Origin: Thalassolituus sp.
GTDB taxonomy: Bacteria; Pseudomonadota; Gammaproteobacteria; Pseudomonadales; Oceanobacteraceae
DNA: 8,727 nt
Assembly (NCBI GenBank): GCA_029212275.1
Contig: JARGOI010000089.1
Span: 1-8,727 of the forward strand
Reading direction: 5' to 3'
Part shown: positions 6,440 through 8,727 of the stretch, in pieces
How positions within the stretch are numbered: position 1 is the stretch's first letter
Layout of the letters: every line of letters begins with the position of its first letter
Made by a program: the position numbers and the translations under genes
The notes under the pieces: generated by a model
Told to the model about the DNA's origin: nothing
What the model saw: only the letters and a program-made list of their open reading frames with translations
Databases searched by the model: none

Positions 6440-7204
6440 ATGGAATTTGATGCCGCTCTTTCTACTTATATTGTTGAAGGTCGTGAGTTGCTACAAGAGA
6501 TGGAAGAGTCTCTGTTGCGATTAGATAATACGACAGACACAGAAGAACTTTTAAACGCTATTTTTCGTGCGGCTCATACCATTAAAGGATCGGCAGGTCT
6601 GTTTGGTCACGATGATATTGTGGCATTTACTCATGGTGTAGAGAGCCTACTTGACAAGGTACGCACTGGAGAGCTGATCGTTACCGAAGACATGGTCGCA
6701 TTATTACTGTTGTGCGGTGATTACATCAGTACCTTAATTGATCAGGTAGAAAAAGGAAACGACGTTCTCGACAAAGCAATTAGAAATAAAGGTGTTGAAC
6801 TAGGCGAGAAATTACAACTCGCAGATTCAACTACTTCAAGCAAACCCACACAAGACAAAACTTCCTTACCTGAAAAACAAGAAGTTGATGTGGAACGACT
6901 AGAAAACTGCAATAGCACAATCAGCGAAAATTGGCATATTTCATTACGTTTTGGTCCCGACTCTCTTCGCGATGGCATGGACCCACTGTCTTTTTTACGT
7001 TATCTCGCAACCGTCGGTACCGTTATTAATATCACCCCCATTGATGAAGCCATTCCGGCTATCACAGAGATGGATGCGGAGTCCTGTTACCTTGGTTTTG
7101 AAATACATTTTAAAGCGAGGCTAACAAAGAAACGATTGAAAGCGTGTTTGATTTCATTCGTGACGATAGTTTTATTCGAATTCTTCCTCCTCGTAGTAGT
7201 ATAA
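6440..7204 (+). CDS. cheA: CheA histidine kinase, N-terminal part (P1-P2), frameshifted
   Basis: Front part of a CheA histidine kinase. Seen: HPt (P1) domain at about 1-105 with phosphoacceptor His46 in RAAHTIKGSAGLFG (43-56); a Lys/Thr/Ser-rich linker (about 128-160); and an alpha-beta region (about 163-225) with WHISLRFGPDSLRDGMDP and CYLGFEIHFK that corresponds to the regulator-binding P2-like domain. After Lys225 (codon ending 7114) the frame changes character: the last 29 codons give a basic then very hydrophobic tail with no family resemblance. In the -1 frame from 7114 the protein continues as SEANKETIESVFDFIRDD. The true gene is therefore 6440-8628 with one base missing near 7112-7114, giving about 729 residues when repaired. 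The SD GAGGA (6427-6431) is eight bases from ATG and overlaps the STAS stop codon. Without the second half this piece has no ATPase domain, but it could still be phosphorylated in trans. Confidence 0.85.
   Translation: MEFDAALSTYIVEGRELLQEMEESLLRLDNTTDTEELLNAIFRAAHTIKGSAGLFGHDDIVAFTHGVESLLDKVRTGELIVTEDMVALLLLCGDYISTLIDQVEKGNDVLDKAIRNKGVELGEKLQLADSTTSSKPTQDKTSLPEKQEVDVERLENCNSTISENWHISLRFGPDSLRDGMDPLSFLRYLATVGTVINITPIDEAIPAITEMDAESCYLGFEIHFKARLTKKRLKACLISFVTIVLFEFFLLVVV
7112..7117 (+). other. cheA: Apparent one-base frameshift in cheA (A-run)
   Basis: The upstream frame reads TTT-AAA-GCG (7109-7117). Family-like sequence resumes one frame back at AGC (7114). Adding one A to the run at 7112-7114 gives TTT-AAA-AGC-GAG and joins the two halves with no lost residue. 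The downstream frame has a TAA at 7111-7113, so it cannot extend further upstream. T-TTT-AAA is not a valid X-XXY-YYZ slippery heptamer, because a -1 slip would place TAA in the A site. A weak A-AAG tetramer at 7126-7129 is the only other slip candidate. Confidence 0.75.
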
Positions 7205-8628
7205 AAAATTATATAAAACTGATTGAAGAATTGCCTGAAGAAGATATGCATCTTGGCGCAATAGTGGTTCGTTGTGGCTCATTAACTCAGCCTGAACTTG
7301 ACGAAGCTCTTGCTCAACAGAACAAACTTACTCAGGAAGATATTAGCCAACCAATTGGCAGTATTATTGTAAAAAATCAGATGGCAAATCAGACAGTCGT
7401 TGATGCCGCCATGCAAAAACAGACGCAGGTACGAGAAGGAAAAGTTCGTGAAGTACAATCGGTACGAGTTGATGCCGAAAAGCTTGATCATTTAATTAAT
7501 TTGATAGGCGAGCTGGTGATTGCAGGTGCGGGCACCTCAATCAATGCATTGGCGAGTGGTAATAACGTCTTAATTGAATCGGTATCGACACTTACCCGTT
7601 TAGTGGAAGAAGTACGAGACTCCACTTTGCGTCTGCGCATGGTGCAAATTGGTACCACGTTTACGCGTTTCCAGCGTGTGGTTCGCGATGTTTCAAAAGA
7701 ACTTGGAAAAGAAATTAATCTAGTAATTACCGGAGCCGAAACCGAACTCGATAAAACGGTTGTTGAAAAAATCGGTGATCCACTGATGCATTTAGTGCGT
7801 AATTCTATAGACCACGGCATAGAGTCACCTGAGGCTCGTCGCAATGCTGGCAAACCCTCCATCGGAACTCTTCATTTAAACGCCTATCACGATTCTGGCG
7901 GTATCGTCATTGAAGTATCTGACGATGGTAATGGTCTTAATCGAGATAGAATTTTAAGTAAAGCAATTGAGAAAGGTTTAATCAGCGCAGACCAACAACT
8001 CGAAGATAAAGAAATATATAACCTTATCTTTGAACCCGGGTTTTCAACAGCCGAAACCGTCAGCAACCTCTCTGGTAGAGGTGTTGGTATGGATGTGGTT
8101 AGACGAAATATCACAGAGTTGCGAGGCACTATTGATATCGATAGTAAGCCTGGTCTAGGTACATTTACACGTATTCGCATGCCGCTAACTTTAGCGATTA
8201 TCGATGGCTTTTTGGTTGGGGTGGATGATTCGTCTTTTGTAGTGCCACTCGATATGGTGCTGGAATGTGTCGAGCTCAGTGAAGAAAGTTATGGTAAATC
8301 TGCTGATCGAAATTACATCAATCTGCGTGGAGAAGTGCTCCCTTTCATCCGATTACGTGACATGTTTGATATGGGCGGGCAGCCTCCGCGGCGCGAAAAT
8401 ATAGTCGTTCTTCATTACGCTGGCACCAAGGCTGGTTTAGTGGTTGATAAACTCTTAGGTGAATTTCAAACAGTCATCAAACCATTGGGGAAAATTTTCA
8501 GTCAGGTAATCAGTGTCGGCGGATCAACCATTTTGGGAAATGGTGAGGTGGCATTAATTCTTGATGTGCCTGGACTTATTCGGCAAGCATCGTCAATAGA
8601 AAATAAGATTACCAGTGAAGTGACATAA
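7144..8628 (+). CDS. cheA: CheA histidine kinase, C-terminal part (P3-P4-P5), frameshifted
   Basis: Catalytic part of CheA in a different frame from the P1 half; family-like sequence already begins at 7114, and GTG 7144 is only a possible start with no clear SD. Seen, numbering from GTG 7144: an end-of-P2 stretch FDFIRDDSFIRILPP (2-16); two tandem MshEN-like motifs (36-59, 70-93); P3 dimerisation helices from VDAEKLDHLINLIGELVI (109-126) to about 170; and a P4 HATPase with N-box DPLMHLVRNSIDHG (212-225), G1 DDGNG (260-264), F-box FEPGFST (296-302) and G2 GRGVGMDVV (311-319). A P5 CheW-like coupling domain (about 345-480) completes it. All ATP-binding boxes are intact, so the kinase core shows no decay beyond the frameshift. 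Expressed alone it would need independent initiation (ATG 7246 is the first ATG, after a weak GAAGAAG) and P1 supplied in trans, as in natural split CheA pairs. A recent mutation or a sequencing error is the simpler reading. Confidence 0.87.
   Translation: MFDFIRDDSFIRILPPRSSIKNYIKLIEELPEEDMHLGAIVVRCGSLTQPELDEALAQQNKLTQEDISQPIGSIIVKNQMANQTVVDAAMQKQTQVREGKVREVQSVRVDAEKLDHLINLIGELVIAGAGTSINALASGNNVLIESVSTLTRLVEEVRDSTLRLRMVQIGTTFTRFQRVVRDVSKELGKEINLVITGAETELDKTVVEKIGDPLMHLVRNSIDHGIESPEARRNAGKPSIGTLHLNAYHDSGGIVIEVSDDGNGLNRDRILSKAIEKGLISADQQLEDKEIYNLIFEPGFSTAETVSNLSGRGVGMDVVRRNITELRGTIDIDSKPGLGTFTRIRMPLTLAIIDGFLVGVDDSSFVVPLDMVLECVELSEESYGKSADRNYINLRGEVLPFIRLRDMFDMGGQPPRRENIVVLHYAGTKAGLVVDKLLGEFQTVIKPLGKIFSQVISVGGSTILGNGEVALILDVPGLIRQASSIENKITSEVT
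7249..7422 (+). repeat. Two tandem 24-residue MshEN-like motifs inside CheA
   Basis: Coding repeat. Motif 1 (7249-7320) contains LGAIVV, CGSLT and LDEALAQQ. Motif 2 (7351-7422) contains IGSIIV and VVDAAMQKQ. Each is 24 residues and fits the pattern xLGxx(I/V)V(8-9 residues)LxxAxxxQ found in MshEN/T2SS-E N-terminal domains, which bind c-di-GMP. They are separated by ten residues, shorter than the usual MshEN spacer. The leading Arg of the RLG motif is His in motif 1 and Pro in motif 2, so nucleotide binding is doubtful. Confidence 0.6.
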
Positions 8629-8727
8629 CTTACGACACCGATTTTATAAATGATTAAACAGACTAACTCATATTTCGCGGATTCAACTCCGAAGTGCATC
8701 ACCGTTTAATTTAAGATGCCAACTCCA
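8629..8727. other. 99-base tail after cheA, no convincing gene
   Basis: A 19-codon frame (8650-8709) exists but has no SD and no recognisable content. CGGA/TCCG (8680s) and GCATC/GATGC form only weak short stems without a T-run, so no terminator is called. Further che genes such as cheW may start beyond the window. Confidence 0.5.

Noticed and set aside
7108..7114. T-TTT-AAA as a programmed -1 slippery site in cheA
   Set aside because: It does not follow X-XXY-YYZ; a -1 slip puts a TAA stop in the A site, so it would terminate rather than extend.
8650..8709. 19-codon ORF after cheA (MIKQTNSYF...)
   Set aside because: There is no SD, it is too short to judge, and it matches no protein I recognise; it could be a broken start of a next gene but that cannot be supported.

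Overview
The window reads as a chromosomal segment of a gammaproteobacterium with moderate to low GC, probably a marine or aquatic one. The lineage call rests on a polyamine exporter very close in layout and motifs to enteric YtfL/PaeA, an AlkB-type membrane monooxygenase, and a chemosensory operon of a style common in marine Gammaproteobacteria. This is inference from protein character; no rRNA or tRNA is present and the genus cannot be fixed.

Layout. (1) 36-1229 (+): a divergent AlkB-like non-haem di-iron monooxygenase with all histidine boxes. (2) 1230-1533: a 304-base spacer with three 14-bp tandem repeat units just after alkB and, further on, an imperfect 15-bp hairpin and an RBS-adjacent hairpin in the probable leader of the next gene. 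(3) 1534-2814 (+): PaeA (YtfL), a CNNM/CBS/CorC-HlyC inner-membrane protein; the SD-supported start lies 24 bases inside the longest reading frame. (4) 2825-2900: six degenerate 13-bp tandem repeats where paeA and the integrase gene converge. (5) 2892-4130 (-): an intact orphan tyrosine recombinase with the full catalytic set. (6) 4131-4502: a 372-base AT-rich spacer holding a small ORF and an excellent Shine-Dalgarno followed by ATG-AAG-stop. (7) 4503-8628 (+): a tightly packed chemosensory operon: a short two-TM methyl-accepting protein with no sensor domain, a CheY-like receiver, a single-domain STAS protein, and CheA. The last 99 bases hold no convincing gene.

The chemosensory genes form one working unit: the short MCP would control CheA autophosphorylation, CheA would phosphorylate the CheY-like protein, and the STAS protein suggests a side output through protein-protein switching. 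No CheW, CheR, CheB or CheD lies within the window; they may follow downstream.

The most important anomaly is that cheA is split by an apparent one-base deletion in an A-run at 7112-7114. The P1/P2 half and the P3-P4-P5 half lie in different frames, and adding one A would restore a continuous protein of about 729 residues. The C-terminal half also carries two tandem 24-residue motifs resembling the MshEN (c-di-GMP-binding) pattern between P2 and P3, an unusual CheA insertion. Other points of interest are the repeat arrays at the 3' ends of alkB and paeA/int, and the start-stop element in front of the chemosensory operon.
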